A stretch of 64,000 nt of DNA from DATMRS01 sp035566015 (GCA_035566015.1 DATMRS010000006.1:124001-188000); one strand, 5' to 3'. Numbered from the stretch's first letter, positions 1 to 8,835 are shown. The notes: generated by a model not told the origin, from the letters alone. Numbers and translations are program-made.

Positions 1-2591
1 AACGCATCGAGGCGCGCACGGTTTTCCGCAACAACCTCAGGCTTGGCTCGTTCGACGAAGGCAGGATTGGCCAGCCGCTTTTCCGTCGCCGCATGCTCCT
101 TCTCGGCCGCAGCGATCGTCTTGGCGAGGCGCGCCCGCTCGGCATCGAGATCGATCACGCCGGCAAGCGGCAGAACGAAGGTCGCTTCGTCCACCACGAT
201 CTGCGCGGCGCCACCCGTCGGCGATGGTTCGTGACTGATTGCCTCGATACGCGCGAGTCTCTGGAGCGACGCCGCCTGCCGATCGAGCCGCGCGACCGTT
301 TCCGCCGAGGCGTCGCGGACGTGCAGCGGCAGCTTCGCGCCCGGCGGCACGTTTAGTTCGGTCCGCGCCGTGCGCAGGTCGGAGACCAGTCGGATCAGCC
401 AGTCGATCTCGCGCCCCGCCTCGGGATCGAGCGCGCGCGCGTCCGCCATCGGCCAGCGGGCAACGATCAGATCGTAAGGCCGCTCACCCATAGCATGCCA
501 GAGTTCCTCGGTGACGAACGGCATGAAGGGGTGGAGCATCACCAATATCTGGTCGAGCACCCATCCGGCGACCGTGCGGCATTCCTCCGCGCCTTCGCCG
601 CCGACGAAGGCCGGCTTGATAAGCTCCAGATACCAGTCGCAGAAGCTCGCCCAGACGAACTGGTAGATGGTGTTCGCGGCCTCGTCGAAACGCAGGTCGG
701 CCAGCGCAAGATCGAGCGCCTGCACCGTCTTCACCGTCTCGGCGATGATCCAGCGGTTGACCGCCAACGTCGCTTCGGGCGGCTCGACCGTCGCGGACGC
801 GCCGATGCCGTTCGCCTGCGCAAAACGCGCGGCATTCCACAGCTTGGTCGCGAAATTGCGGTAGCCTTCGACGCGCTTCTCATCGAGCTTGATATCGCGC
901 CCCTGGCTCTCCATCGCGGCGAGCGTAAAACGCAAGGCATCGGCGCCATATTTATCGATTAGCCCCAACGGATCGACCGTATTGCCTTTGGACTTCGACA
1001 TTTTCGATCCATCGGGCGCGCGAACCAGTCCGTGGAGATACAAAGTCTTCCACGGTATTTCTTTCATGAAGTGCAAGCCCTGCATCGCCATTCGCGCATC
1101 CCAGAAGAACAGGATGTCGAAGCCCGAGACGAGCACGTCGTTCGGATAATGACGGCGTAACTTTGCCGTATCCTCCGGCCAGCCGAGCGTGCCGAACGGC
1201 CAGAGCGCAGACGAGAACCAGGTATCGAGCACATCGCCGTCTCGGGTCAGCACGGCGTCCGGCCCCGCCTTGGCCTGTGCCGCCGCCTCGTCCACGGCGA
1301 CATGGACCTGCCCTGTCTCATCATACCAGGCGGGAATGCGATGCCCCCACCAGAGCTGCCGCGAGACGCACCAGGGCTGTATATTTTCCAACCAGTTATA
1401 CCATGTCTTTTCCCACGTCTTGGGAATGACCCGGATAGCGCCCGAACGCACCGCCTCGATCGCGGGACCGGCCAGCGCCTCGGCATCGACATACCATTGA
1501 TCGGTCAGCCACGGCTCGATCACCACACCCGATCGGTCGCCATAGGGCGTCTGGATCGCGCGATCCTCGACCTTCTCCAGCAGCCCCGCCGCCTCGATCC
1601 GCTCGATCACCACCTTGCGCGCGTCGAAACGATCGAGGCCGATCAGATCGGCGGGGATCAGCCCGTCGGCCGTCTGCACCAGCTTCCCCTCGGCATCGAG
1701 CATGTTGAGCATGTCGGCGGGCTTGAAGCCGGCGCGCTTGCCGACCTCGAAGTCGTTGAAATCATGCCCCGGCGTGATCTTGACCGCGCCCGATCCCAAC
1801 TCCGGATCGGCATGCTCATCGGCGACGATCGGCACCAGCCGGCCTGTGATCGGCAGCTTCACCTTGCGCCCTATCAGCGCCTCGTAGCGCGTATCCTCGG
1901 GATTCACCGCGACCGCCATGTCGGCCAGCATCGTCTCGGGCCGGGTCGTCGCCACTGAAATCGTGCCCGATCCATCCTCCAGCGGATAGGTGAAGTGCCA
2001 AAATTTGCCCTGCACCTCGCGCGTCTCGACCTCGAGATCGGAAATAGCGGTGCGCAGGCCCGGGTCCCAGTTCACCAGCCTCTTGTCGCGATAGAGCAGC
2101 CCCTGTTCGTACAGATCGACGAACACCTTGATGACGGCCTTCGAAAAGCCCTCATCCATCGTGAAGCGCTCGTTCGCCCAGTCGCAGCTTGCACCCAACC
2201 GACGAAGCTGACGGGTGATTTGACCGCCGCTTTCCTCCTTCCACTCCCACACCTTGTCGACGAAGACATCGCGGGTGAAATCGGTACGCTTCTGCTGCCG
2301 CTCGTTCAGCCGCCGCTCGACCACCATCTGCGTGGCGATGCCGGCGTGATCGGTGCCGACCACCCACAGCGCGTCCTTGCCCTGCAATCGGGCGTGACGG
2401 ATCAGGATATCCTGGAGACTATTATCGAGCGCATGGCCGATATGGAGCGATCCCGTCACATTGGGCGGCGGGATGACGATCGTGAAGGGCTCCGCATCGG
2501 GCCGTTCGGGATGGAAACGGCCCTCGCTTTCCCAATGGCTGTACCAGCGCGCTTCGATCTCGGCGGGATTGAAAGTCTTGTTTATCGTCAT
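1..2591 (-). CDS. valS: Valine--tRNA ligase (5' part, runs off left edge)
   Basis: Class I aminoacyl-tRNA synthetase that charges tRNA-Val in the cytoplasm and edits mischarged threonine. About 863 codons are present; the C-terminal coiled-coil tail lies beyond base 1. The ATP-binding HIGH motif is at residues 50-53, preceded by PPPNVTGSL, and KMSKS lies near residue 530. The region between them matches the editing (CP1) domain and the part after KMSKS the anticodon-binding domain. The ATG at 2591 gives the family N-terminus MTINKTFNPAEIEARWY. It lies 55 bp after popZ on the same strand, the arrangement known from other alphaproteobacteria. Identification is very secure; only the 3' end is missing. 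Confidence 0.97.
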   Translation of the reverse strand, partial: MTINKTFNPAEIEARWYSHWESEGRFHPERPDAEPFTIVIPPPNVTGSLHIGHALDNSLQDILIRHARLQGKDALWVVGTDHAGIATQMVVERRLNERQQKRTDFTRDVFVDKVWEWKEESGGQITRQLRRLGASCDWANERFTMDEGFSKAVIKVFVDLYEQGLLYRDKRLVNWDPGLRTAISDLEVETREVQGKFWHFTYPLEDGSGTISVATTRPETMLADMAVAVNPEDTRYEALIGRKVKLPITGRLVPIVADEHADPELGSGAVKITPGHDFNDFEVGKRAGFKPADMLNMLDAEGKLVQTADGLIPADLIGLDRFDARKVVIERIEAAGLLEKVEDRAIQTPYGDRSGVVIEPWLTDQWYVDAEALAGPAIEAVRSGAIRVIPKTWEKTWYNWLENIQPWCVSRQLWWGHRIPAWYDETGQVHVAVDEAAAQAKAGPDAVLTRDGDVLDTWFSSALWPFGTLGWPEDTAKLRRHYPNDVLVSGFDILFFWDARMAMQGLHFMKEIPWKTLYLHGLVRAPDGSKMSKSKGNTVDPLGLIDKYGADALRFTLAAMESQGRDIKLDEKRVEGYRNFATKLWNAARFAQANGIGASATVEPPEATLAVNRWIIAETVKTVQALDLALADLRFDEAANTIYQFVWASFCDWYLELIKPAFVGGEGAEECRTVAGWVLDQILVMLHPFMPFVTEELWHAMGERPYDLIVARWPMADARALDPEAGREIDWLIRLVSDLRTARTELNVPPGAKLPLHVRDASAETVARLDRQAASLQRLARIEAISHEPSPTGGAAQIVVDEATFVLPLAGVIDLDAERARLAKTIAAAEKEHAATEKRLANPAFVERAKPEVVAENRARLDA

Positions 2592-2646
2592 GATGAGGCG
2601 GCTTTAGCGCGTCAGCCGCCCCGCGCATCCAAAAAATATGCGCCGA

Positions 2647-3180
2647 TCAGAGCGCGCGGCCGCTTATCCGCGCAATTTCCTGCGAAACCATCTCCTCGAC
2701 GATCGCGGGCAGCTTCGCATCGAGCCATTCCTTGAGCATCGGGCGCAGCATGTCGCGCACCAGGCCCTCAAGGCTGTTATCCGATCCGGCGGAAGGCTTG
2801 ACGATCATCGCCGACAGCGCGGCGAGCGCCTGCCGGCTGGCATGCGCGGCATCGTCCGAAACGATCGACGACGGGAGAGCAGCGTCGGGCGCCGCCGCAC
2901 GGCCGGCATCAGTGGCATTCTCCAATTCCACGGGCGTATCCTTATTCTCGGCGGCAGTCGCTGGCATGGCCTGGGTCAATTCGAGTACCTCCGCTTGCGT
3001 ATCGTCTTCCCCCTGCCCTTCCTGCCCGGGCTGCGCCTTGTCGTCCGCTGACGCCTTAGGCTTGGCGGAACGAACGAGTCGCCCCCGCCCCGCCGCTGGC
3101 CCGGGACCCCCATCCTCGGCGATGATGCGCTTGATGGAAGCGAGAATCTCTTCCATCGACGGGTCATTTCGTGCGTCCAT
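2647..3180 (-). CDS. popZ: PopZ-type polar organizing protein (DUF2497)
   Basis: A 177-aa acidic, proline- and alanine-rich protein with the two conserved ends of the DUF2497/PopZ family: an N-terminal helix (MEEILASIKRIIAED, residues 9-23) and a C-terminal helical block (LVRDMLRPMLKEWLD, then IVEEMVSQEIARIS). The middle looks disordered. In Caulobacter PopZ polymerises into a polar matrix that anchors the chromosome origin through ParB and recruits signalling proteins; whether it does so here is inference. The position between tolC and valS matches other alphaproteobacterial genomes and supports orthology. Confidence 0.87.
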   Translation of the reverse strand: MDARNDPSMEEILASIKRIIAEDGGPGPAAGRGRLVRSAKPKASADDKAQPGQEGQGEDDTQAEVLELTQAMPATAAENKDTPVELENATDAGRAAAPDAALPSSIVSDDAAHASRQALAALSAMIVKPSAGSDNSLEGLVRDMLRPMLKEWLDAKLPAIVEEMVSQEIARISGRAL

Positions 3181-3196
3181 GGAATGCGCTTATCGC

Positions 3197-4663
3197 CTAG
3201 TTGCCGACGCTTGTCACGGGCTTCGTGTTAACCACGCTGGGCGCGGCGACGTCGACGGTACGGGTCGCGATCGGTTGCGGCGCGGGATCGGTGCTCCAGT
3301 CGTTGAGATTATGCCGGACGCGGCGATAATTGGCGGTAGGATCGTAGAGCGCGCCTCCGTCCAGCCCCAAATCGCGCGCCTCCGCCTTGCCGATCGCTGC
3401 CAGCAGCGCGAAGCCCGCGACATAAGCGTCGCGCCGTGCCGCAACCAGCGTCACGCGCGTATTCAGCAACTCTTGCTCAGCATTCAGCACATCGAGCACG
3501 GTGCGCGTGCCGACGCTATTTTCGGCGCGCACCCCTTCCAGCGCCAGTTCGTTCGCCGAAACCGCGCGCTCGGAAGATTCGATCACCCCCAGCGCCGCCT
3601 GATAGCGCGAATAAGCGGTGCGTGCCTCGGCGACCACACCCCGTTCGGTGAGCGTCACCTGTTCGAGCGCCTGGCTCTTGCGCGCCTGCGCCTGCCGCAC
3701 GAGCGCGCCGGGCAGGCCGCCCTGGAAAATCGGCAGCCGCGCCTGCAGGCCCACCGTCGCCGTCGTCTGCGATTGGGAGAGCGTGCCGACGCCGAGGCCG
3801 GCATCGTCGAGCGAGTTCAGATAATTGACATAGTCGCCCGTGCCGAAGGCAGAGAGTTGTGGGAGGCGCTGCCCTTCGGCGGACCGGATATCATAGTCGG
3901 CCGCCTTGCTCGCCTGTCGTGCCGATTCGAGCGCCGGATTATTCTCGGTCGCGACATCGACCGCATCGTCGGCATTCGCCGGCAGCGCGGGCAGCGGCGG
4001 CGGCGGCTCCAGATTTTCGGGGAATTTCCCGACGATGCGCAGATAGGTCTGTCGACTGGCGTCGAGTTGCGCCTCAGCGCTCTGAAGTTGACTGCGCGCA
4101 CCCGCGAGCCGTGCATCGGATTGCGCCACATCGGTGCGCGTCAGATCGCCCACTTCGAAACGATCGCGCGACGCCTGCAGGTCGGTTTCCAGCACCTTCA
4201 CATTGCCGGCATTCAGTTCGACGATCGATTGATCGCGAATCACATCCATGTAGGCGGCGACGGTTTGCGTGAAGAGGTCCGCCTCGGTCGAGCGCAGGTC
4301 GGCACGGCCGGCGACGACGCGCGTCTCGGCCGCCTTCACCGAATTGCGCACCTGCCCGCCCTGATAGATCGGCACGTTGACCGAAAGTTCGCCGCCCACC
4401 GATCGCGCCGGCGACGTGAAATTCAGCGCGGACCGCTTGACGAACTCGTTATAGGAGCCCGTCGCATCGACGCTCGGCAGGCCGCTGGCCCGCGCGATCG
4501 GCACATTCTCGTCGATCGCGCGCAAGCCGGCGCGGGCGCCGGTCATCGACGGATTAGTCGTATAGACCCGGATGAAAGCCTCGCGCAGCGTATCCGCACG
4601 TGCCGCCTGCCCGACGAGAAGCGCCGCCAGCGCCGCCCCGATCCAGCGCCCCCGAACAGCCAT
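3197..4663 (-). CDS. tolC: TolC family outer-membrane efflux channel
   Basis: A 488-aa outer-membrane channel subunit of the TolC/type I secretion family. A signal peptide (MAVRGRWIGAALAALLVG, cleavage after ARA near residue 23) leads into two outer-membrane-efflux repeats of long amphipathic helices, seen as regular alanine/glutamine-rich stretches such as ETRVVAGRADLRSTEADLF. Length is normal. The ATG shares its A with the stop codon of pcm (TGATG), so translation is probably coupled. The partner inner-membrane pump or adaptor is not in the window, so the substrate is unknown. Confidence 0.93.
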   Translation of the reverse strand: MAVRGRWIGAALAALLVGQAARADTLREAFIRVYTTNPSMTGARAGLRAIDENVPIARASGLPSVDATGSYNEFVKRSALNFTSPARSVGGELSVNVPIYQGGQVRNSVKAAETRVVAGRADLRSTEADLFTQTVAAYMDVIRDQSIVELNAGNVKVLETDLQASRDRFEVGDLTRTDVAQSDARLAGARSQLQSAEAQLDASRQTYLRIVGKFPENLEPPPPLPALPANADDAVDVATENNPALESARQASKAADYDIRSAEGQRLPQLSAFGTGDYVNYLNSLDDAGLGVGTLSQSQTTATVGLQARLPIFQGGLPGALVRQAQARKSQALEQVTLTERGVVAEARTAYSRYQAALGVIESSERAVSANELALEGVRAENSVGTRTVLDVLNAEQELLNTRVTLVAARRDAYVAGFALLAAIGKAEARDLGLDGGALYDPTANYRRVRHNLNDWSTDPAPQPIATRTVDVAAPSVVNTKPVTSVGN

Positions 4664-5304
4664 CAGAAGCGGAAAGCCGGCGGGGGCGCGAAACCGGGCA
4701 ACGGCGCCGCTTCGGCATCGGCGAAGGCGGTGGTGCCGAAACCACCCGCCGCGCGCCGGCCGACGACGAGCCGGCTCACGCCCCGCTCGATCAGGCCCGT
4801 GGCGAGCCGGCCACCCTCGGCAAGTTGGGCGATCAGTGCGTCGGGCAACGCCTCGATCACGCCGTCTATCAGGATCAGGTCATAGGGCGCGCCGGCCGCC
4901 CAACCCTCGGCCAACGGTCCTTCGACAGGCTCGACATTGGCAAGCGGCGGGGCGTTTGCAGAGAGCGCCGAATCGGCTTCGAGCGCCACGACCGACCGCA
5001 CAAGTTGTGCGAGAACGGCGGCGGCATAGCCTGTCGCCGATCCAACCACGAGCGCCCGATCCTCCGGCTGCGGTGCAGCTTCGGTCAGCAGCAGGCCCGT
5101 CACCATCGGCGGGTTCAGCCAGCGCGCGCCACCCAGCGGCACGAGCGTATCGACATAGGCCAGCGCCGCGCGCTCGGCCGGCACATGGCGTTCGCGCGGC
5201 ACGACGCCCATCGCCGCGATGACGCGTGGATCGTTCACCGCCGTGGTCCGCAGCTGGCTGGCCACCATAGCGCGGCGCATGGATTCAAAATTCTGTTCGG
5301 TCAC
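4663..5304 (-). CDS. pcm: Protein-L-isoaspartate O-methyltransferase family
   Basis: A 213-aa SAM-dependent methyltransferase of the PCMT family, which repairs isoaspartyl damage in aged proteins. The segment MRRAMVASQLRTTAVNDPRV is the typical N-terminus, and the SAM-binding loop reads ALVVGSATGYAAAVLAQL, where canonical enzymes have a G-x-G-x-G pattern, so catalysis may be altered. I chose the GTG at 5304 (VTEQNFESM...) because it begins the conserved N-terminus and has a GAGGCG just upstream; the ATG at 5262 is an alternative. It sits directly before tolC in an overlapping pair, a common sphingomonad arrangement. Confidence 0.85.
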   Translation of the reverse strand: MTEQNFESMRRAMVASQLRTTAVNDPRVIAAMGVVPRERHVPAERAALAYVDTLVPLGGARWLNPPMVTGLLLTEAAPQPEDRALVVGSATGYAAAVLAQLVRSVVALEADSALSANAPPLANVEPVEGPLAEGWAAGAPYDLILIDGVIEALPDALIAQLAEGGRLATGLIERGVSRLVVGRRAAGGFGTTAFADAEAAPLPGFAPPPAFRF

Positions 5305-5481
5305 GTTCGCCTCGTCGCACCAGTGTCTTATGGATATAGACGCCCCAGGAGTGCGAGCGCTTCTATCCGCTTGATCGGAATGCGCCAATACGCGACGTGG
5401 CCGGCCCAAGCCAGCTTGACGGATTGCGTGGCGAACCCTACGGACGCCGGACCACCGAACCCGCGCCTTCGCGTGGGTCCC

Positions 5482-5555
5482 GGCCCGATGGCGGAGTGGT
5501 TACGCAGAGGACTGCAAATCCTTGCACGCCGGTTCGATTCCGGCTCGGGCCTCCA
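5482..5555 (+). tRNA. tRNA-Cys (GCA)
   Basis: A 74-nt cloverleaf with encoded CCA. The acceptor stem GGCCCGA pairs with TCGGGCC, the D arm is GCGGAGTGGTTACGC, the anticodon loop CTGCAAA carries GCA, and the T arm is CCGGTTCGATTCCGG. The gene is intact although the integrative element starts in its T arm: the element end restores the 3' half. Confidence 0.97.
5533..5548 (+). repeat. Left attachment repeat in tRNA-Cys T arm
   Basis: TTCGATTCCGGCTCGG forms the T loop, the 3' side of the T stem and part of the acceptor strand of tRNA-Cys. It is identical to 16854-16869. Tyrosine integrases of the P4 type commonly recombine in this part of tRNA genes. Confidence 0.88.
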
Positions 5556-5677
5556 GTATCCCGTCAGCAGAAGTGTGCTGATGGTTGAAAAAACCTTAGA
5601 TTTCCGCTAGTTTATGGGCATTCGCTGATCGTCGGCGATTGCCTGTGTTTGCCTATAATTGTGGCAGATGGGGGCAA

Positions 5678-5723
5678 ATTTGGGGGCCTCGCTAGGCCCC
5701 CCACAGAAGCGAGGCCCCCAAAT
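5678..5723 (+). promoter_or_regulatory. 15-bp inverted repeat covering the integrase start
   Basis: Arms 5678-5692 and 5709-5723 are perfect inverted copies (TTTGGGGGCCTCGC / GCGAGGCCCCCAAA plus an outer A-T pair) around a 16-nt loop. The right arm contains the only SD-like sequence (GAGG, 5711-5714, seven bases before the ATG) and the first bases of the start codon at 5722. As RNA it would hide the ribosome-binding site; as DNA it could be an operator or an integrase arm site. The structure is plain; its role is inferred. Confidence 0.7.
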
Positions 5724-7050
5724 GGCGCTGACCGACACCGCAGTCCGCAACGCGAAGCCCAAAAGCAAGCCCTACAAGATCACGGATGCGCAAGGGCTTT
5801 ATCTGTTGGTCAATCCGGGAGGCAGCAAACTCTGGCGCGTCAAGTATCGGCTCAACGGCGTGGAGCGAAAGCTGGCGCTGGGGTCGTATCCTGTAATCAC
5901 GCTGGCCGAGGCGCGTTCGGCGCGCGATGCGGCGCGCAAGCAGGTTGCTCATGCTATCGATCCCAACGCCGCCAAGCGTCAGGCGCGCATCGAAGCGAGC
6001 ATCCGCGCCAGCAACAGTTTTGCCAGCGTGGCTGAGGAATTGATCGAGAAGAAGACGCGGGAGGGGCTGGCGGAACCGACGCTGAAAAAGATGCGCTGGT
6101 TCGTGAAGCTGCTTGGCGGGGATTTCGGCAAGCGCCCCATCGCGGAAATCACGCCGCAGGAACTGTTGCACGAACTGCGTAAGCATGAACGGCGGGGCCG
6201 GTTGGAAACGGCGAATCTTCTCCGCGCGTTCGCCAGCCGAGTGTTTCGCTATGGGGTGGCGACAGCGCGGGCCGAACGTGACCCGGCCCAACTGCTGATA
6301 GGCGCGCTGACGACAGCGAGGGTCAAGCATTTCCCAGCGATCACCGATCCGGTGGCTTTCGGCGCGTTGCTCCGGGCGATTGAGGATTATCAGGGCGATC
6401 CCGCCGTCATGTACGCCCTGAAACTCACGCCTCACGTTTTCCAGCGTCCCGGCGAAATCCGACATATGGAATGGACGGAGGTGGATTTTGAAAAGGCGGT
6501 GTGGATCATCCCGGAAGGGAAAATGAAGATGCGGCAGCCCCATTCAGTGCCGCTATCCCGGCAGTCGCTCGCAATCCTCGCCGATATGCGCTCCCTGTCC
6601 GGTTCCGGGCGTTATGTGTTTCCGTCGGTCAGGACGCGGGAGAGGCCGCTCAGCGAGAATACGATCAACGCCGCCTTGCGCCGCATGGGCTTTCCCAAGG
6701 ACCAGATGACCGCCCACGGATTCCGCACGTCCGCATCCTCGCTGCTGAATGAATCCGGCAAATGGAACCCCGACGCCATCGAGCGGGCGCTGGCGCATAT
6801 GGTCGCGGGAAGCGTCCGGCGCATTTACAACCAGTCGGCCTATTGGCGCGAACGCGTTGCAATGGCCCAATGGTGGAGCGAATATCTGGACGAATTGCGG
6901 GATGGCGGCAATGTCCCCCGTCAACGGGAGAAGATTGAGCGATGGAGCACGACGACGACGCCCGCTCCCTTCGGAGAATTGTCTTACGGCTTCTCCATGA
7001 GAACGAAGATGAAGCACGAAGGGAACTGGACGACATTATCCGCGCGGTAG
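5722..7050 (+). CDS. P4-type tyrosine integrase
   Basis: A 442-aa site-specific recombinase. The N-terminal DUF4102-type arm-binding domain begins MALTDTAVRNAKPKSKPYK and continues through the typical LYLLVNPGGSKLWR. A core-binding SAM-like domain follows (about 95-185), then the catalytic domain with Arg in QRPGEIRHMEW (near 242), the H-x-x-R box HGFR (332-335) and the tyrosine of RRIYNQSAYW (near 368). I chose ATG 5722 because it gives the family start; an in-frame ATG at 5659 would add 21 unconserved residues. The gene lies 167 bp from tRNA-Cys, its likely target. The last 36 codons overlap the next gene and do not resemble the usual integrase end. Confidence 0.93.
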   Translation: MALTDTAVRNAKPKSKPYKITDAQGLYLLVNPGGSKLWRVKYRLNGVERKLALGSYPVITLAEARSARDAARKQVAHAIDPNAAKRQARIEASIRASNSFASVAEELIEKKTREGLAEPTLKKMRWFVKLLGGDFGKRPIAEITPQELLHELRKHERRGRLETANLLRAFASRVFRYGVATARAERDPAQLLIGALTTARVKHFPAITDPVAFGALLRAIEDYQGDPAVMYALKLTPHVFQRPGEIRHMEWTEVDFEKAVWIIPEGKMKMRQPHSVPLSRQSLAILADMRSLSGSGRYVFPSVRTRERPLSENTINAALRRMGFPKDQMTAHGFRTSASSLLNESGKWNPDAIERALAHMVAGSVRRIYNQSAYWRERVAMAQWWSEYLDELRDGGNVPRQREKIERWSTTTTPAPFGELSYGFSMRTKMKHEGNWTTLSAR

Positions 7051-7820
7051 CGGAATATATCGGACGGGAATCTTCTCTTTATACGTGGGCCGTCCCGGTC
7101 ATACTAACTATTCCGCCATTGCTTATGGCGGCGTCCTTCTTGGTTTCGCTTTTCTCGAAAACGGCTGGCAATCTTCTTTATGGCGCGGCCGTGCTATCCT
7201 TGCTTATTCCGCTAGGCGCTTTGTGGAAATGGGGCCGCTTTCAATATGGACGCGGCTGGCTTTGGACGCCACGTGAAGCCATCTATTTGAACGCCAGCGA
7301 CGAGACGAAAGAGACGCTTGAGAAATTCTTCGCCCATATCCGGCGCGAGGACGGCCCGAAGGCATATTACCGAGATCGCAAAGGGAAAGAGCACAAGCTG
7401 GATCGCCACTTCTTTTTCGGGAAATTGCGCGTCTTGTTGCTGTCGGAGTTCGGGGCGTTCCGGGCGCTTTGCCTCTTGCCGGGTGGAAAGCGCATTTCGG
7501 AAGCGATCAAGATCGAGGCTGACCCCGACGAGATTATCGCTGCCCTCAAGATCAAGCCGAAGCGGGCAGGAGGATCGGGCCGGAACATCAAATATGCCTA
7601 TATCGAAGCGGCTTTCGATTTACGCGGCGATCCGAGGCTCGACACGCTGGACCTGAACGACGAAGCGGCTGCGACACGTTCCATCACCGATTGGCTTTTG
7701 GAATGGTTCCAAAGCGCGGCCAATGTGTCCGCTGACGTGCCCGACCGTAAGCAATTGATCCCCTATGCCAGAAAAATCTTCAATCATTTGAAGAATCGCC
7801 CTTCGCCCGAAGGCCGCTGA
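6942..7820 (+). CDS. Two-TM membrane protein of unknown function
   Basis: A 292-aa protein I do not recognise. A charged N-terminal helix (residues 1-45) is followed by two close hydrophobic segments (WAVPVILTIPPLLMAASFLV and LLYGAAVLSLLIPLGALW), then about 190 soluble residues rich in charged side chains. The start has a good SD (GGGAGAAG, 6926-6933), but the first 109 bp overlap the integrase in another frame. The compact two-TM hairpin plus cytoplasmic domain recalls membrane effector architectures in mobile elements, yet no diagnostic motif is visible, so no function is assigned. ATG further downstream cannot be excluded as the start. Confidence 0.6.
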   Translation: MEHDDDARSLRRIVLRLLHENEDEARRELDDIIRAVAEYIGRESSLYTWAVPVILTIPPLLMAASFLVSLFSKTAGNLLYGAAVLSLLIPLGALWKWGRFQYGRGWLWTPREAIYLNASDETKETLEKFFAHIRREDGPKAYYRDRKGKEHKLDRHFFFGKLRVLLLSEFGAFRALCLLPGGKRISEAIKIEADPDEIIAALKIKPKRAGGSGRNIKYAYIEAAFDLRGDPRLDTLDLNDEAAATRSITDWLLEWFQSAANVSADVPDRKQLIPYARKIFNHLKNRPSPEGR

Positions 7821-7994
7821 CAGTCTTCTTCCATTTTTGCGAATCGGCGGGGCATTTTTGCCGCGCGCCATTTGTTTTCTGTCCACCACACCATTGGCGG
7901 ATTTCTGCGGCTTTCTCATTACTGGACGGCCCACAGGCAATCATGTGCAATTTGGCATGTCTCTCGCCGCGAGTCGGCAAGCAAGGAGACGCAC

Positions 7995-8168
7995 ATGGAA
8001 CCCATTGCCATATCCATCAATGACACCGCCAAGGCGCTGGGCGTCGGAAGATCGTCGGTTTACGCCCTGATAAAATCCGGCGGACTGGATGCCATCAAGA
8101 TCGGCAGGCGAACCCTGCTGACCACAGAATCCATCCGGCGCTTGGCGCAGTCCCGACCGGCCCCCTGA
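7995..8168 (+). CDS. Excisionase-like helix-turn-helix protein
   Basis: A 57-aa protein consisting of a single DNA-binding domain of the excisionase/AlpA (MerR-like winged helix) type: ISINDTAKALGVGRSSVYAL is the helix-turn-helix, followed by the wing IKIGRRTLLTTESIRRL. The ATG at 7995 has AAGGAG at 7983-7988. Such proteins steer integrase toward excision or regulate integrase genes; placement within 1 kb of the integrase supports that role. The 174 bp upstream (7821-7994) shows no gene and only a weak GCGG...GCCGC stem. Confidence 0.82.
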   Translation: MEPIAISINDTAKALGVGRSSVYALIKSGGLDAIKIGRRTLLTTESIRRLAQSRPAP

Positions 8169-8227
8169 CCCGCAGGCGCTACGCGGCCCCAACCTTTTGA
8201 GTTGGCGGGCCGCTCCGCGCCTGCGGG
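8169..8227. terminator. Long hairpin after the excisionase gene
   Basis: Starts right after the excisionase stop codon. Outer arms CCCGCAGGCGC (8169-8179) and GCGCCTGCGGG (8217-8227) are perfect inverted copies; inside them GCGGCCC (8183-8189) pairs with GGGCCGC (8207-8213), and CCAAC with GTTGG near the tip. There is no T tract, so this may be an attenuator, a protein site or an RNA-stability element instead of a simple terminator. Confidence 0.55.
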
Positions 8228-8286
8228 CGCTTCCCTATGAACCCCATCACCCTTCGCAACCCGTGCTTCACGGGAAAGGAGTTCCC

Positions 8287-8835
8287 ATGTCTGTTTTCCA
8301 CCGCGTTCTGGATCGGATCGCCGATTGGCGCTGGACGGGCCGCAAGATCAATCTGCGCTTCGTCGCCGAATACCGCACCGCCTGTTTCGCCTTGCCGATC
8401 ATCAACGCCATGCTAGCCGAGGATGAGGACGGCGAAACCTACCGCGCCGCGCTGGCCGACTGGCGCAGGGCGGAACGCCCGCCGCTCGCCCTCTATCATG
8501 GCGAGACCAGCTTTTGCCAGATCGATGGGCCGCGTCAGTGGGTCAGGGATCGTTCCTTTCCGCTCGGCGGGTTGATCCTCTCCCCCGGCGTCACCGCCCA
8601 CCTTGATCCGTTCGAGGCGCGGGAACTGCATGAGCATATGGAATGGGCCATCGAGCAGACCATCCGGCAATGGGTCGCCGACCACGATCTTCACGACCTT
8701 CCCCCGGTCCCGGTAGAGATCGATCGGCGCAAGGCCGACCGCAAAGCGAAAGCGAAAATCGCGGACTGGGCAGCGCGGCAGGAGCGGATTCGCCCGGTTG
8801 CCGATGACGACGCGGAAGGGCCGGATCATGGTTGA
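8287..8835 (+). CDS. Conserved-looking hypothetical protein next to oriT candidate
   Basis: A 182-aa soluble protein with no signal peptide, TM segment or familiar motif. It is rich in tryptophan and charged residues (RIADWRWTGRKINLRF at the start) and ends in a lysine/arginine-rich segment (RRKADRKAKAKIADWAARQ) that could bind nucleic acid. ATG 8287 has AAGGAG seven bases upstream. It lies just before the transfer genes on the same strand, so a relaxosome or replication-accessory role is possible but unproven. Confidence 0.68.
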   Translation: MSVFHRVLDRIADWRWTGRKINLRFVAEYRTACFALPIINAMLAEDEDGETYRAALADWRRAERPPLALYHGETSFCQIDGPRQWVRDRSFPLGGLILSPGVTAHLDPFEARELHEHMEWAIEQTIRQWVADHDLHDLPPVPVEIDRRKADRKAKAKIADWAARQERIRPVADDDAEGPDHG

